Assembly: GCA_050187875.1 (NCBI GenBank)
Contig: JBFWXB010000010.1
Coordinates: 1 to 64,000 of the forward strand
Direction: 5' to 3'
Length of the DNA stretch: 64,000 bases
Source: JAFKKS01 sp050187875
GTDB taxonomy: Bacteria > Pseudomonadota > Alphaproteobacteria > Rhizobiales > Xanthobacteraceae
Below are positions 18,338 to 27,080 of the stretch, piece after piece (positions within the stretch are counted from its first letter, which is position 1; each line of letters starts with the position of its first letter). The notes beneath the pieces are model-generated. The model saw nothing but the letters and a program-made list of their open reading frames with translations. It made no database searches and had not been told where the DNA came from. The translations under genes and the position numbers were made by a program.

Positions 18338-19870
18338 TCACGTATCCACCGGCCGCACCGGCGTGAGCTTGCGGCGGCCCATCTTGCCGCCGAACAGCGA
18401 CGAGTGCGGCGGCCCAAAGTCGCAGCCGTTGCCGAAGGTGAAGCCGCAGGAGCCCTTGAGCCCATAGGCATCCTCCGCCTGCTCGCGGTGGCTCGTCGGG
18501 ATGACGAAGCGGTCCTCGTAGTTGGCGATGGCGAGGTAGCGGTGCATCTCCTCGACCTGCTGCACGGTCAAGCCGGCCTGCGCGAGCACGGCGGCGCCGT
18601 CGCCCTCGCCGAGCTGGCGGTGGCGGTAGTAGATGCGCATGGCGAGCATGCGCTCGAGCGCGCTGACGATCGGCGCCTCCGCGCCGGCGGTGAGGAGATT
18701 GGCGAGATAGCGCACCGGGATGCGCAGCGAGCGCACGTCCGGGATCTCGCCGACCGTCTCGATCGCTCCGGCGTTCGCGTGCGACTGGATCGGCGAGAGC
18801 GGCGGCACGTACCAGACCATCGGCAGCGTGCGGTATTCGGGGTGCAGCGGGAAGGCGATCTTCCACTCCACCGCCATCTTGTAGGTCGGCGAGCGCTTGG
18901 CCGCCTCGATCCAAGCGTCGGGCACGCCGTCGGCCCGCGCCTTCGCCGCGATCTCGGGGTCGTGCGGATCGAGGAAAAGCTTGAGCTGCGCTTCGTAGAG
19001 ATCCTGCTCGTCTTCGGTCGCGGCCGCACGCTCGATGCCGTCGGCGTCGTAGAGCAGCGCGCCGAGATAGCGGATGCGGCCGACGCAGGTCTCCGAGCAT
19101 ACGGTCGGTTGGCCCGCCTCGATGCGCGGATAACAGAAGATGCACTTCTCCGCCTTGCCGGAGGTCCAGTTATAATAAATCTTCTTGTACGGGCAGCCGG
19201 ACACGCACATGCGCCAGCCGCGGCACTTGTCCTGGTCGATGAGGACGATGCCGTCCTCCTCGCGCTTGTAGATCGAACCGGATGGGCAGGAGGCGACGCA
19301 GCTCGGGTTGAGGCAGTGCTCGCACAGCCGCGGCAGGTACATCATGAAGGTGTTTTCGAACTGGCCGTAGATGTCCTTCTGTACGGCCTCGAAATTGTAG
19401 TCCTGCGAGCGCTTGTCGAACTCGCCGCCGAGGATCTCCTCCCAGTTCGGCCCCCACTCGATTTTCTCCATCGGTCGCCCGGTGACGAGCGAGAGCGGCC
19501 GCGCAACCGGCGAGGTTGGCAGTTCAGGCGCAACGTGAAGATGCTCGTAATCGAAGGTGAAGGGCTCGTAGTAGTCGTCGATCTCGGGCAGATGCGGGTT
19601 GGCGAAGATCTTCGCCAGCACCGCGAGCCGGCCGCCCTGCTTCGGCACGATCTTGCCGTTCTTGCGGCGCTGCCAGCCGCCCTTCCAGCGCTCCTGGTTC
19701 TCCCAGTCTTTCGGGTAGCCGATGCCCGGTTTCGTCTCGACATTGTTGAACCATGCGTATTCCATGCCCTGGCGCGAGGTCCACACGTTCTTGCAAGTGA
19801 CTGAGCAGGTGTGGCAGCCGATGCACTTGTCGAGGTTGAGCACCATCGCAATCTGCGCGCGGATCTTCAT
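18338..19870 (-). CDS. narH: Respiratory nitrate reductase subunit beta (iron-sulfur)
   Basis: NarH, 510 aa, carries electrons from NarI to NarG through three [4Fe-4S] and one [3Fe-4S] cluster. Four cysteine groups are seen: C16, C19, C22 and C26 (CIGCHTCSVTC), then CEHCLNPSCVASCP, CRGWRMCVSGCPYKK with the Trp that marks the 3Fe cluster, and KCIFCYPRIEAGQPTVCSETC. The ATG at 19868-19870 starts the standard MKIRAQIAMVLNLDKC and overlaps the narG stop by one base (TGATG). Protein length equals the family norm. Confidence 0.96.
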   Translation of the reverse strand: MKIRAQIAMVLNLDKCIGCHTCSVTCKNVWTSRQGMEYAWFNNVETKPGIGYPKDWENQERWKGGWQRRKNGKIVPKQGGRLAVLAKIFANPHLPEIDDYYEPFTFDYEHLHVAPELPTSPVARPLSLVTGRPMEKIEWGPNWEEILGGEFDKRSQDYNFEAVQKDIYGQFENTFMMYLPRLCEHCLNPSCVASCPSGSIYKREEDGIVLIDQDKCRGWRMCVSGCPYKKIYYNWTSGKAEKCIFCYPRIEAGQPTVCSETCVGRIRYLGALLYDADGIERAAATEDEQDLYEAQLKLFLDPHDPEIAAKARADGVPDAWIEAAKRSPTYKMAVEWKIAFPLHPEYRTLPMVWYVPPLSPIQSHANAGAIETVGEIPDVRSLRIPVRYLANLLTAGAEAPIVSALERMLAMRIYYRHRQLGEGDGAAVLAQAGLTVQQVEEMHRYLAIANYEDRFVIPTSHREQAEDAYGLKGSCGFTFGNGCDFGPPHSSLFGGKMGRRKLTPVRPVDT

Positions 19871-22800
19871 CAGGCAACCTCCTCGGCGATCGGATCGACG
19901 GGATTCGAGCGGTCGAGCCACTCGACCTTGGCAAGCTTGCGCACGACCACGAACTCGTCTCGGTTCGAGCCGACGGTGCCGTAATAGTTGAAGCCGTAAG
20001 AAAGCTGTGCGTAGCCGCCGACCATGTGCGTCGGCTTGAGCACCGTGCGCGTCACCGAATTGTGGATGCCGCCGCGCTGGCCGGTGATCTGCGAGCCGGG
20101 CACGTTCACGATCTTCTCCTGCGCGTGGTACATGAGGCACATGCCCTCATGCACGCGCTGGCTCACGACCGCGCGCGCGGCGATCGCGCCGTTGAGGTTG
20201 AACAGCTCGATCCAGTCGTTGTCGACGATTCCCACCTTCTTCGCGTCGATCTCCGACAGCCACACGATCGGCCCGCCGCGCGAGAGCGTGAGCATCAACA
20301 GGTTGTCGGTATAGGTCGAGTGGATGCCCCACTTCTGGTGCGGGGTGATGAAGTTAAGCACGATCTCCGGCTCGCCGTTGCTGCGCTCGCCGAGCATTCC
20401 AGCGATCGTGCGAGTGTCGATCGGTGGGCGGTAGACCGCAAACGCCTCGCCGAAATCGCGGAACCAGCGGTGGTCTTGGTAGAACTGCTGGCGGCCGGAG
20501 AGCGTGCGCCACGGGATCAATTCGTGCACGTTGGTGTAGCCTGCGTTGTAGCTCACGTGCTCGCTCTCGATGCCGGACCAAGTCGGCGAGGAGATGATCT
20601 TGCGCGGCTGCGCCTGCACATCGCGGAAGCGGATTTTCTCGTCCTCGCGCGTCTCGGCGAGATGCGTGTGATCGCGCCCGGTGGCTGCGCCGAGCGCCTT
20701 CCAAGCCTTCACCGCAACCTCGCCGTTGGTCTCCGGCGCGAGGTAGAGGATGACCTCGGCCGCGTCGATGTCGGTCTCGATGCGTGGCCGGCCGTGCGTC
20801 GGGCCGCCGTCGTTGACGCGGTAGTTCAGCTCCCCGAGGCCTCTGACTTCGTCCTCGGTGTTCCAGGTGATGCCCTTGCCGCCGTTACCGAGCCTATCGG
20901 CGAGCGGTCCGAGTGCGGTGAAGCGGCGATAGGTGTTGGGATAGTCGCGCTCGACGAGCGTGATCTGGGGTGCCGTGACGCCGGGCACGAGGTCGCATTC
21001 GCCCTTCTTCCAGTCCCTCACCTCGAACGGCTGGGCGAGCTCGGCGGGCGTGTCGTGCTGGATCGGCGTGAGCACCACGTCGCGCTCGACGCTGAGATGG
21101 CCGGCGGCCAGCTCGGAGAAGCGCCGCGCGATTGTCTTGTACGTCTCCCAGTCGCTGCGTGCCTCCCACACCGGGTCCACCGCCGCCGAGAGTGGGTGGA
21201 TGAAGGGATGCATATCGGAGGTGTTGAGGTCGTTCTTCTCGTACCAGGTCGCGGTCGGCAGCACGACGTCGGAATAGAGGCAGCTCGTCGACATGCGGAA
21301 GTCGAGCGTGACGACGAGGTCGAGCTTTCCTTCCGGCGCCGCGTCGTGCCAAGCGACCTCCGTCGGCTTTTCGCCGCCTTCCTCGCCGAGATCCTTGCCC
21401 TGGAGGCCGTGGCGTGTGCCGAGGAAATGGCGCAGGAAATACTCGTGGCCCTTGCCCGACGAGCCGAACAGGTTGGAACGCCAGATGAACAGGTTGCGCG
21501 GGAAGTTAACCGGATTGTCTGGGTCTTCGCAGGCCATGGCGAGCTTGCCGGACTTGAGACCGGCGACGACATGGTCCTTCACCTCGACGCCTGCCTTCGC
21601 GGCCCCGGCCGCGAGGGTGAGCGGGTTGACGTTGAGCTGCGGTGCCGACGGCAGCCAGCCCATGCGCTCGGCCTTGACGTTCAAGTCGATTATGCTGCCG
21701 CGATAGGGCGCGGGGTCGGCGAGTGGCGACAGAAGTTCCGAGACGTCGAGCTTCTCGTAACGCCACTGGTCACTGTGCGCGTAGAAGAACGAGGTGCCGT
21801 TCATGTGCCGCGGCGGCCGCACCCAGTCGAGCGCAAAGGCGAGCATGGTCCAGCCGGTCTGCGGCCTCAGCTTCTCCTGGCCGACATAGTGCGCCCAGCC
21901 GCCGCCGGAGATGCCGACCGTGCCGCACATCATCAGCATGTTGATGATCGAGCGGTAGCCCATGTCCTGGTGATACCAGTGGTTCATGCCCGCCCCGATG
22001 ATGACCATGGAGCGCCCCTTGGTCTTCTCGGCATTGGCGGCGAAGCCACGCGCCACGTCGATCGCGTGTGCGGCGGAAACGCCGGTGATCTGCTCCTGCC
22101 AGGCGGGCGTGTAGGGCATGTTGTCGTCGAAACTTTTGGCGCAATCGCCGCCGAGGCCGCGATCGAGCCCGTAATTGGCGCAAAGCAAGTCGAAGACGGT
22201 GGCGACATCGGCCTCGCCGTCGGCGAGCCGGATGCGCCGCACCGGCACGTTGCGCACGAGCACGTCGCCGCCTTGGTCATTGCCGGGGAAATGCGGGTGC
22301 GGCGTGCCGCCGAAGTAGGGAAACGCCACCGGCACAACCGCGTCGCGCGTGGCGATGAGGCTCAGCGCGAGTCGCACGTCGGCGCCGGTCTCGCCGTCCT
22401 TCGGCTCAAGGTTCCAGCGGCCCTTCGGCTCGCCGTCGGCCGGCCAACGGTAGCCGATCGAGCCCTGCGGCACGACGAGCGCGCCGGTCGCCTCCGCCAC
22501 TGCGACCGTCTTCCATGCCGTGCGGGGCGACGCAGGCGCGCCGGGCAGGTCGCTCTGGCGCACGTAGCGGTCCGGCACGAAACGCTCGCCGTCGCGGCGC
22601 AGGCGCACCAGCAGCGGCATGTCGGTGTAGCGGCGGCAATAGTCCTGGAAATAGGGCGCCTGCCGATCGAGGAAGAACTCCTTAAGAATCACGTGGCCCA
22701 TCGCCATCGCCAGAGCCGCGTCCGTGCCCTGCTTGGGATGCAGCCAGAGATCGGAGAGCTTGGCGACCTCGGCATAGTCGGGCGTGACCGCCACGACCTT

Positions 22801-23625
22801 GGTGCCGTTGTAACGGGCCTCGACGAAGAAGTGCGCGTCGGGCGTGCGCGTTTGCGGCACATTCGAGCCCCAAGCGATGACGTAGCTGGAATTGTACCAG
22901 TCGGCGGATTCCGGTACGTCCGTCTGCTCGCCCCAGGTCTGCGGACTCGACGGCGGCAGGTCGCAGTACCAGTCGTAGAAGGACAGTAGCGTGCCGCCGA
23001 TGAGGCTGAGATAGCGCGCGCCGGAGGCGTAGGAGACCATCGACATCGCCGGGATCGGCGAGAAGCCGACGACGCGGTCCGGCCCCCAGGTCTTGATGGT
23101 GTAGACATTGGCCGCGGCGATGATTTCGGCGACTTCTTCCCAGGAGGAGCGCACGAAGCCGCCGCGGCCGCGCATCGCCTTATAGGCGCGGGCGGCGTCG
23201 GCATTGCCGACGACCGCGGCCCAGGCTTCGACGGGTTGAAGCGTCTTGCGCGCTTCGCGCCACGCCTTGAGCAGGCGGCCGCGCACCATCGGATATTTGA
23301 TGCGGCTCGCGCTGTAGAGATACCAGCTATAGGACGCCCCACGCGAGCAGCCGCGCGGCTCGTGGTTCGGCATATCCGGGCGCGTGCGTGGGTAATCTGT
23401 CTGCTGCGTCTCCCAGGTCACAACGCCGCTCTTGACGTAGATCTTCCACGAGCACGAGCCAGTGCAGTTCACGCCGTGGGTGGAGCGGACGATCTTGTCG
23501 TGCTGCCAGCGCGCCCGGTAGCCTTCCTCCCACATGCGATCTTCGTCGCGCAGTTCGCCGTGACCGCCAGAAAAGGCTTCGCGCCGTCGAGACAGATACG
23601 TCAGGCGTTCGAGGAAATGGCTCAT
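19870..23625 (-). CDS. narG: Respiratory nitrate reductase subunit alpha (molybdopterin)
   Basis: NarG, 1251 aa, is the catalytic subunit that reduces nitrate to nitrite at a bis-MGD molybdenum centre on the cytoplasmic side. The FS0 cluster ligands H50, C54, C58 and C93 are present (STHGVNCTGSCSW and HEPRGCSRGAS). The segment with the presumed Mo-coordinating Asp reads SADWYNSSYVIAWGSNVPQT. The N-terminus SHFLERLTYLSRRREAFSGG is typical, with no cleavable Tat signal. It begins 31 nt after narK and is the longest gene in the window. All domains appear intact. Confidence 0.97.
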   Translation of the reverse strand: MSHFLERLTYLSRRREAFSGGHGELRDEDRMWEEGYRARWQHDKIVRSTHGVNCTGSCSWKIYVKSGVVTWETQQTDYPRTRPDMPNHEPRGCSRGASYSWYLYSASRIKYPMVRGRLLKAWREARKTLQPVEAWAAVVGNADAARAYKAMRGRGGFVRSSWEEVAEIIAAANVYTIKTWGPDRVVGFSPIPAMSMVSYASGARYLSLIGGTLLSFYDWYCDLPPSSPQTWGEQTDVPESADWYNSSYVIAWGSNVPQTRTPDAHFFVEARYNGTKVVAVTPDYAEVAKLSDLWLHPKQGTDAALAMAMGHVILKEFFLDRQAPYFQDYCRRYTDMPLLVRLRRDGERFVPDRYVRQSDLPGAPASPRTAWKTVAVAEATGALVVPQGSIGYRWPADGEPKGRWNLEPKDGETGADVRLALSLIATRDAVVPVAFPYFGGTPHPHFPGNDQGGDVLVRNVPVRRIRLADGEADVATVFDLLCANYGLDRGLGGDCAKSFDDNMPYTPAWQEQITGVSAAHAIDVARGFAANAEKTKGRSMVIIGAGMNHWYHQDMGYRSIINMLMMCGTVGISGGGWAHYVGQEKLRPQTGWTMLAFALDWVRPPRHMNGTSFFYAHSDQWRYEKLDVSELLSPLADPAPYRGSIIDLNVKAERMGWLPSAPQLNVNPLTLAAGAAKAGVEVKDHVVAGLKSGKLAMACEDPDNPVNFPRNLFIWRSNLFGSSGKGHEYFLRHFLGTRHGLQGKDLGEEGGEKPTEVAWHDAAPEGKLDLVVTLDFRMSTSCLYSDVVLPTATWYEKNDLNTSDMHPFIHPLSAAVDPVWEARSDWETYKTIARRFSELAAGHLSVERDVVLTPIQHDTPAELAQPFEVRDWKKGECDLVPGVTAPQITLVERDYPNTYRRFTALGPLADRLGNGGKGITWNTEDEVRGLGELNYRVNDGGPTHGRPRIETDIDAAEVILYLAPETNGEVAVKAWKALGAATGRDHTHLAETREDEKIRFRDVQAQPRKIISSPTWSGIESEHVSYNAGYTNVHELIPWRTLSGRQQFYQDHRWFRDFGEAFAVYRPPIDTRTIAGMLGERSNGEPEIVLNFITPHQKWGIHSTYTDNLLMLTLSRGGPIVWLSEIDAKKVGIVDNDWIELFNLNGAIAARAVVSQRVHEGMCLMYHAQEKIVNVPGSQITGQRGGIHNSVTRTVLKPTHMVGGYAQLSYGFNYYGTVGSNRDEFVVVRKLAKVEWLDRSNPVDPIAEEVA

Positions 23626-23656
23626 ATGCTTTTTCCCTGGTTAGACGCAGACGCGC

Positions 23657-24907
23657 TTACGGCGCAGCCCGCGGCGAGATCATTTCCCCCATGATAGGAG
23701 CGCGGCGAACTTCGGTAACGTAGCTCAACATCAGTGATACGGCGACGATGCCATAAAGCAGCATGAAGCAGCTCGAGTTGACGCCAAGCCGGTCGAGGAT
23801 GGCGCCAAACATGATGGGCAATAAGAATCCGCCAAAACCGCCCGCCATTCCGACGATGCCGGACACCGCGCCCATGCGGTCAGGAAAATCGTCAGCGATG
23901 TACTTGAATGTCGATGCCATTCCGCATGCGAAGGCGATGCCGAGAACGAAGAGCAGCCCGGTGAAGAACCAAGACGGCAATGCGATACCGAAGCGCAGCG
24001 GCGCGTCGATCGTATGCACGATCAATTCCGTCTTTGGATAGGAGAGAAGGAAGAGACAAATCCACGCGACCCAGAGAACCCACCACGTGACGGCATGAGC
24101 TCCGAACCGGTCGGACAGCCAGCCGCCGAAAGCGCGAAAGGCGCCGCCCGGAAGCGCAAAGCAGGCGGCGAGCAACGAAGCCTGCGCGATCGAGAAGCCA
24201 TATTCCGTCTTGAAGTATTGCGGCATCCAGATCGAAAGCGCGGTAAATCCGCCAAATACGATCGAATAGTACTGGCAATACTTCCATACCCGAGGGTCGC
24301 GCAGAACGGCCAACTGCTGCCTCATCGAAGCCGCGGCGTTGCCGGATCTCGCCGGATCCTGTGCTGAGAAAATCCAGAACAGGACGGCCGTCGCAACGAG
24401 TCCGGCGGCGTAGACTTTCGGCACCATTTCCCAGCCGTAGCGATCGATGAGGAAAGGCGCGACAAACATATTTAGCGACGCGCCAATCGTGCCCGCACCG
24501 AAGAAGCCCATCGCGAATCCACGCTGCTCCTTGGGAAAGAAGCGTGCGACATACGGCGTTCCTACAGAAAATGAGGCGCCGACGAGACCGAGGGCGAGGC
24601 CGAGCAGCAGGAACTGCCAGAAGGCCGTGGCATACGCTGACAACCAGACTGGGATGGCGCAGCCGAGCAACAACAAGAGCATAATGCGCCGCCCGCCGAA
24701 GCGATCCGTCCAGATGCCGAGCGGCAGGCGAAAGAGCGCGCCGGTCAGGACAGGGGTGGCTGTGAGAAGCCCGAATTGGGTTGCGTCGAGCCCAAGTTGG
24801 GTGCGGATTGGGATGCCGGTTACCCCGAACATCATCCACACCGCAAAGCAGACCGTGAATGCCCAAGTACTGACGAGCAGAACAGCGATGCGCTTCGATG
24901 CCGGCAT
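23657..24907 (-). CDS. narK: Nitrate/nitrite transporter, MFS family
   Basis: The 417-residue protein is an MFS transporter of the nitrate/nitrite porter family with twelve hydrophobic segments. The family motifs FGVTGIPIRTQLGLDATQFG in helix 1-2 and GGFGGFLLPIMFGAILD near the end are clear. It brings in nitrate or exchanges it for nitrite. The ATG at 24905-24907 is chosen because AGAGGTGG lies just upstream; a TTG 36 nt earlier is also in frame. It is the first gene of the nar operon, so the operon promoter must lie in 24908-25431. A clean FNR/DNR box (TTGAT-N4-ATCAA) was not seen there by eye. Confidence 0.93.
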   Translation of the reverse strand: MPASKRIAVLLVSTWAFTVCFAVWMMFGVTGIPIRTQLGLDATQFGLLTATPVLTGALFRLPLGIWTDRFGGRRIMLLLLLGCAIPVWLSAYATAFWQFLLLGLALGLVGASFSVGTPYVARFFPKEQRGFAMGFFGAGTIGASLNMFVAPFLIDRYGWEMVPKVYAAGLVATAVLFWIFSAQDPARSGNAAASMRQQLAVLRDPRVWKYCQYYSIVFGGFTALSIWMPQYFKTEYGFSIAQASLLAACFALPGGAFRAFGGWLSDRFGAHAVTWWVLWVAWICLFLLSYPKTELIVHTIDAPLRFGIALPSWFFTGLLFVLGIAFACGMASTFKYIADDFPDRMGAVSGIVGMAGGFGGFLLPIMFGAILDRLGVNSSCFMLLYGIVAVSLMLSYVTEVRRAPIMGEMISPRAAP

Positions 24908-25431
24908 GCCACCTCTTGGAAACGTAGCGGCTGGATCGTTCAACAGTATGGCTCATTGCGAGCCCGTTACAACCCTCGGCCAGGTGCCGAGCAGGAAGGC
25001 GGCCCGTGCCGGCGACAACCGATGTGACGCCAATGTTCGATGGCGGTAGCCTCTAGATCCCGATGATTTTGGATCAAATCGATCCAAAATCATGAACGTG
25101 ATCAGTTCTAATATCTTAGGCGGGATGCGGACGGAAAAACCGCTACACACTTTTGCTCATCCCGCCGCTAGAGTCGGTGAAGCGGCGAAGGCTACGGTAT
25201 AGGCAACAGGCAAATCCGATCTCTTCGTCGCGTCCGCGCCACACGCTCAAGCAGATCAAACGGTAAAGTCGCGCTCATCCTAAACGCTCGTCGCGGGCTG
25301 GGAGCGCCATCGAGATTGACCGACGAGAGACGAGATCGGTTGCTTGTGGCCAATCGCACCATGCGGACGGTCCTTAGCGTATTATTTGTACCTCCAATTT
25401 TTCGACCGCATCCGCAAGCATCAGACGCCGT
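24908..25431. other. Intergenic region between narK and the EamA gene
   Basis: This 524-nt gap separates two divergent genes and should hold the nar operon promoter on the left and the EamA promoter on the right. Its centre is a composite palindromic repeat (25063-25166). I found no additional coding signal and no recognised regulator binding site. Confidence 0.5.
25063..25166. repeat. Composite palindromic intergenic repeat
   Basis: A perfect 13-bp inverted repeat (ATGATTTTGGATC at 25063-25075 and GATCCAAAATCAT at 25081-25093, 5-nt loop) is followed by a second palindrome, GGCGGGATG at 25119-25127 with CATCCCGCC at 25158-25166. Between these arms lies GCGGACGGAAAAACCGC, itself able to fold. 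From memory, this ordered pair of hairpins recurs in intergenic regions of Hyphomicrobiales genomes. I could not search for copies. It may be a mobile palindromic element or an RNA structure. Confidence 0.7.
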
Positions 25432-26328
25432 ATGCCTTTCACCCAGTGGTTCCTGCTGATTTTCCTTTCCATCCTGTGGGGTGGGATGTTCCTGTTCGTC
25501 AATATAGCGGTGCAGGAAATCCCTGTGCTGACCTTAGTTTTTGCCCGCGTTTTCTTGGCAGCGGCCGCCCTCGCGCCGCTCCTTTACATAAAGCGCTTGC
25601 GGTTGCCTTCCACATTCAAATACTGGCAACCGTTCATTGTCCTGTCTTTGCTCAACAACATCATTCCCTTTGTGTTAATCGCACGCGCGCAAGAAGAAAT
25701 CGCCATTGGACTGGCCTCGGTCCTACAGGCGACGACACCTCTGTTTGGAGTTCTTCTCGCCCACCTCTTCACAGCCGACGAGAAGTTGACGCCGCGGCGA
25801 CTTTCCGGCGTGCTCATCGGAGTGGTGGGTGTAGCGGTTTTGGTCGGGCCGGAAACACTATTCGGCAGCTCCGGCAACCTGCTTGGGATGGTTCTGATGC
25901 TCGGCGCTGCCTGTTCCTACGGCGGCGCTGGTGTTTGGTCTCGACGTTTCCAGCACACGCCGCCACTGGTGACATCCACCGGCCTGCTCGTCTGTTCTAC
26001 GGTCGTGCTGTTCCCGCTGACAGTGGCGATAGATCGGCCATGGCAGCTCGCAATGCCGAGCGGCGCTGCGATTGTCTCGATCATCAGCCTCGCTCTGCTC
26101 TCGACGGCGCTGGCGTATATCTTGTTCTTTCGGATCATGGCCGTCTCTGGCCCGACCAACACTTGGCTAGTCACGCTTCTTAACCCGATCAGTGCCATCG
26201 CGCTCGGAGCGATGATTCTGGGTGAGGCTCTGTTGCCGCATCATATCGCCGGGGCGCTCCTGATCGCATGCGCGCTCATAATCCTTGATGGGCGGATCTT
26301 CGCGACGCTCCGGCTTCGCATATGGTGA
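25432..26328 (+). CDS. EamA/DMT family transporter
   Basis: The 298-residue protein has ten hydrophobic helices in two EamA repeats (about 8-140 and 150-285), with SILWGGMFLFVNIAVQEIP at the first helix and ALAYILFFRIMAVSGPTNTW in the second repeat. Members of this drug/metabolite transporter superfamily export amino acids or other metabolites; the substrate cannot be inferred. It stands alone on the plus strand. Confidence 0.88.
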   Translation: MPFTQWFLLIFLSILWGGMFLFVNIAVQEIPVLTLVFARVFLAAAALAPLLYIKRLRLPSTFKYWQPFIVLSLLNNIIPFVLIARAQEEIAIGLASVLQATTPLFGVLLAHLFTADEKLTPRRLSGVLIGVVGVAVLVGPETLFGSSGNLLGMVLMLGAACSYGGAGVWSRRFQHTPPLVTSTGLLVCSTVVLFPLTVAIDRPWQLAMPSGAAIVSIISLALLSTALAYILFFRIMAVSGPTNTWLVTLLNPISAIALGAMILGEALLPHHIAGALLIACALIILDGRIFATLRLRIW

Positions 26329-26796
26329 ACTGCTAGGCTCGATCACACACGGTCTCACAATAGGAATTTCTCGTCGGCGACAAACAACGCCGCCAGCGAT
26401 CGGTCTTTGCGTAACCTCAACGAAATCCGCAGACGATCTCGATATCTATTCCAAACAAGACGCAACCAAGGCAGCGCCAGGATGGGTTGGTCCTTATGCT
26501 GTCGCACGACGTGGCGCGAGTCGCGGATGGGCGCCCATTTTTGGGCCGGCTTGCCTGGCCGCGAGAAGTCGAGTGTGACGCCGCGCTGATAGGTCCACAG
26601 ATCGAGATCACGTCAATGCTGCCGACGACGAGCGAAGGAAGCTGCGGCTTCTCGATGCTGATGCGGGAACGGTGCCCAAGGAACGCCTGCCGGACAGCCT
26701 CAGCGGTGGGGTAGCAAGTTTGATCCATGTATTGTTCTGGCCTAGCGTGGCGTAATTGGACGAACGGCTGTCCGACGTGGCGAGGGGATAGATTTC
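26329..26796. other. Scrambled region with a transposase scrap
   Basis: No intact gene is visible. The region contains a 64-nt IS3-type transposase scrap (26546-26609) and otherwise unassignable sequence. A minus-strand frame starting MDQTCYPTAEAVRQAFLGHR at about 26728 looks protein-like for some 35 codons, then runs into the scrap in another frame. Confidence 0.4.
26546..26609 (-). mobile_element. Tiny remnant of an IS3-family transposase
   Basis: On the minus strand 26609-26546 reads DLDLWTYQRGVTLDFSRPGKP, which coincides with the conserved core of IS3-family OrfB transposases. The flanking sequence does not continue the protein on either side. About 21 codons survive. Confidence 0.6.
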
Positions 26797-27071
26797 GCGC
26801 ACCAGAAATCCCGCGAGCACAATGGTCGCCCAGCTCATCGGCATTAGCGGCTTTGGGAGAGAATGATCGAGAATGCTACTAGCTATTGGTGCCGCAATCA
26901 GTCCCCGATGAAGGCAACGCGCCAAACCTTGTCACCGCCGGTTAGAGCAAACCAGCCGGTCAAGATGCCGCTGATGCCAGCAACGCGGCTGGTGAAGAGC
27001 ATCAAAAGCACGGATGCAAGCCCGATCAGTGCACCTCCGATCAAAGCAGAAGTGGAATCGAATGCAGCCAT
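26797..27071 (-). pseudogene. YeeE/YedE-family transporter, truncated and frameshifted
   Basis: The ATG at 27069-27071 starts MAAFDSTSALIGGALIGLAS, then SRVAGISGILTGW and GDKVWRVAFIG, the N-terminal repeat of YeeE/YedE (DUF395) sulfur-compound transporters. A TGA follows, but the protein resumes in another frame as GLIAAPIASSILDHSLPKPL and SWATIVLAGFLVR, consistent with loss of one base near 26895. It then ends before the conserved GCTSGHGVCG region. The start is 9 nt after the APC permease stop, so it was the last gene of that operon. Confidence 0.75.
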
Positions 27072-27080
27072 GAGAGTTCC

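Noticed and set aside
18404..19804. A 466-codon plus-strand frame opposite narH.
   Set aside because: Antisense shadow of narH; no ribosome site and no recognisable domain.
20026..22989. A 987-codon open frame on the plus strand opposite narG.
   Set aside because: It mirrors narG codon structure in GC-rich DNA, is Arg/Ala/Val-rich with no domain, and narG is certain with all ligands present.
25063..25093. FNR/DNR box reading of the 13-bp inverted repeat before narK.
   Set aside because: The core TTGGATC-N5-GATCCAA does not fit TTGAT-N4-ATCAA, and the site belongs to a larger repeat.
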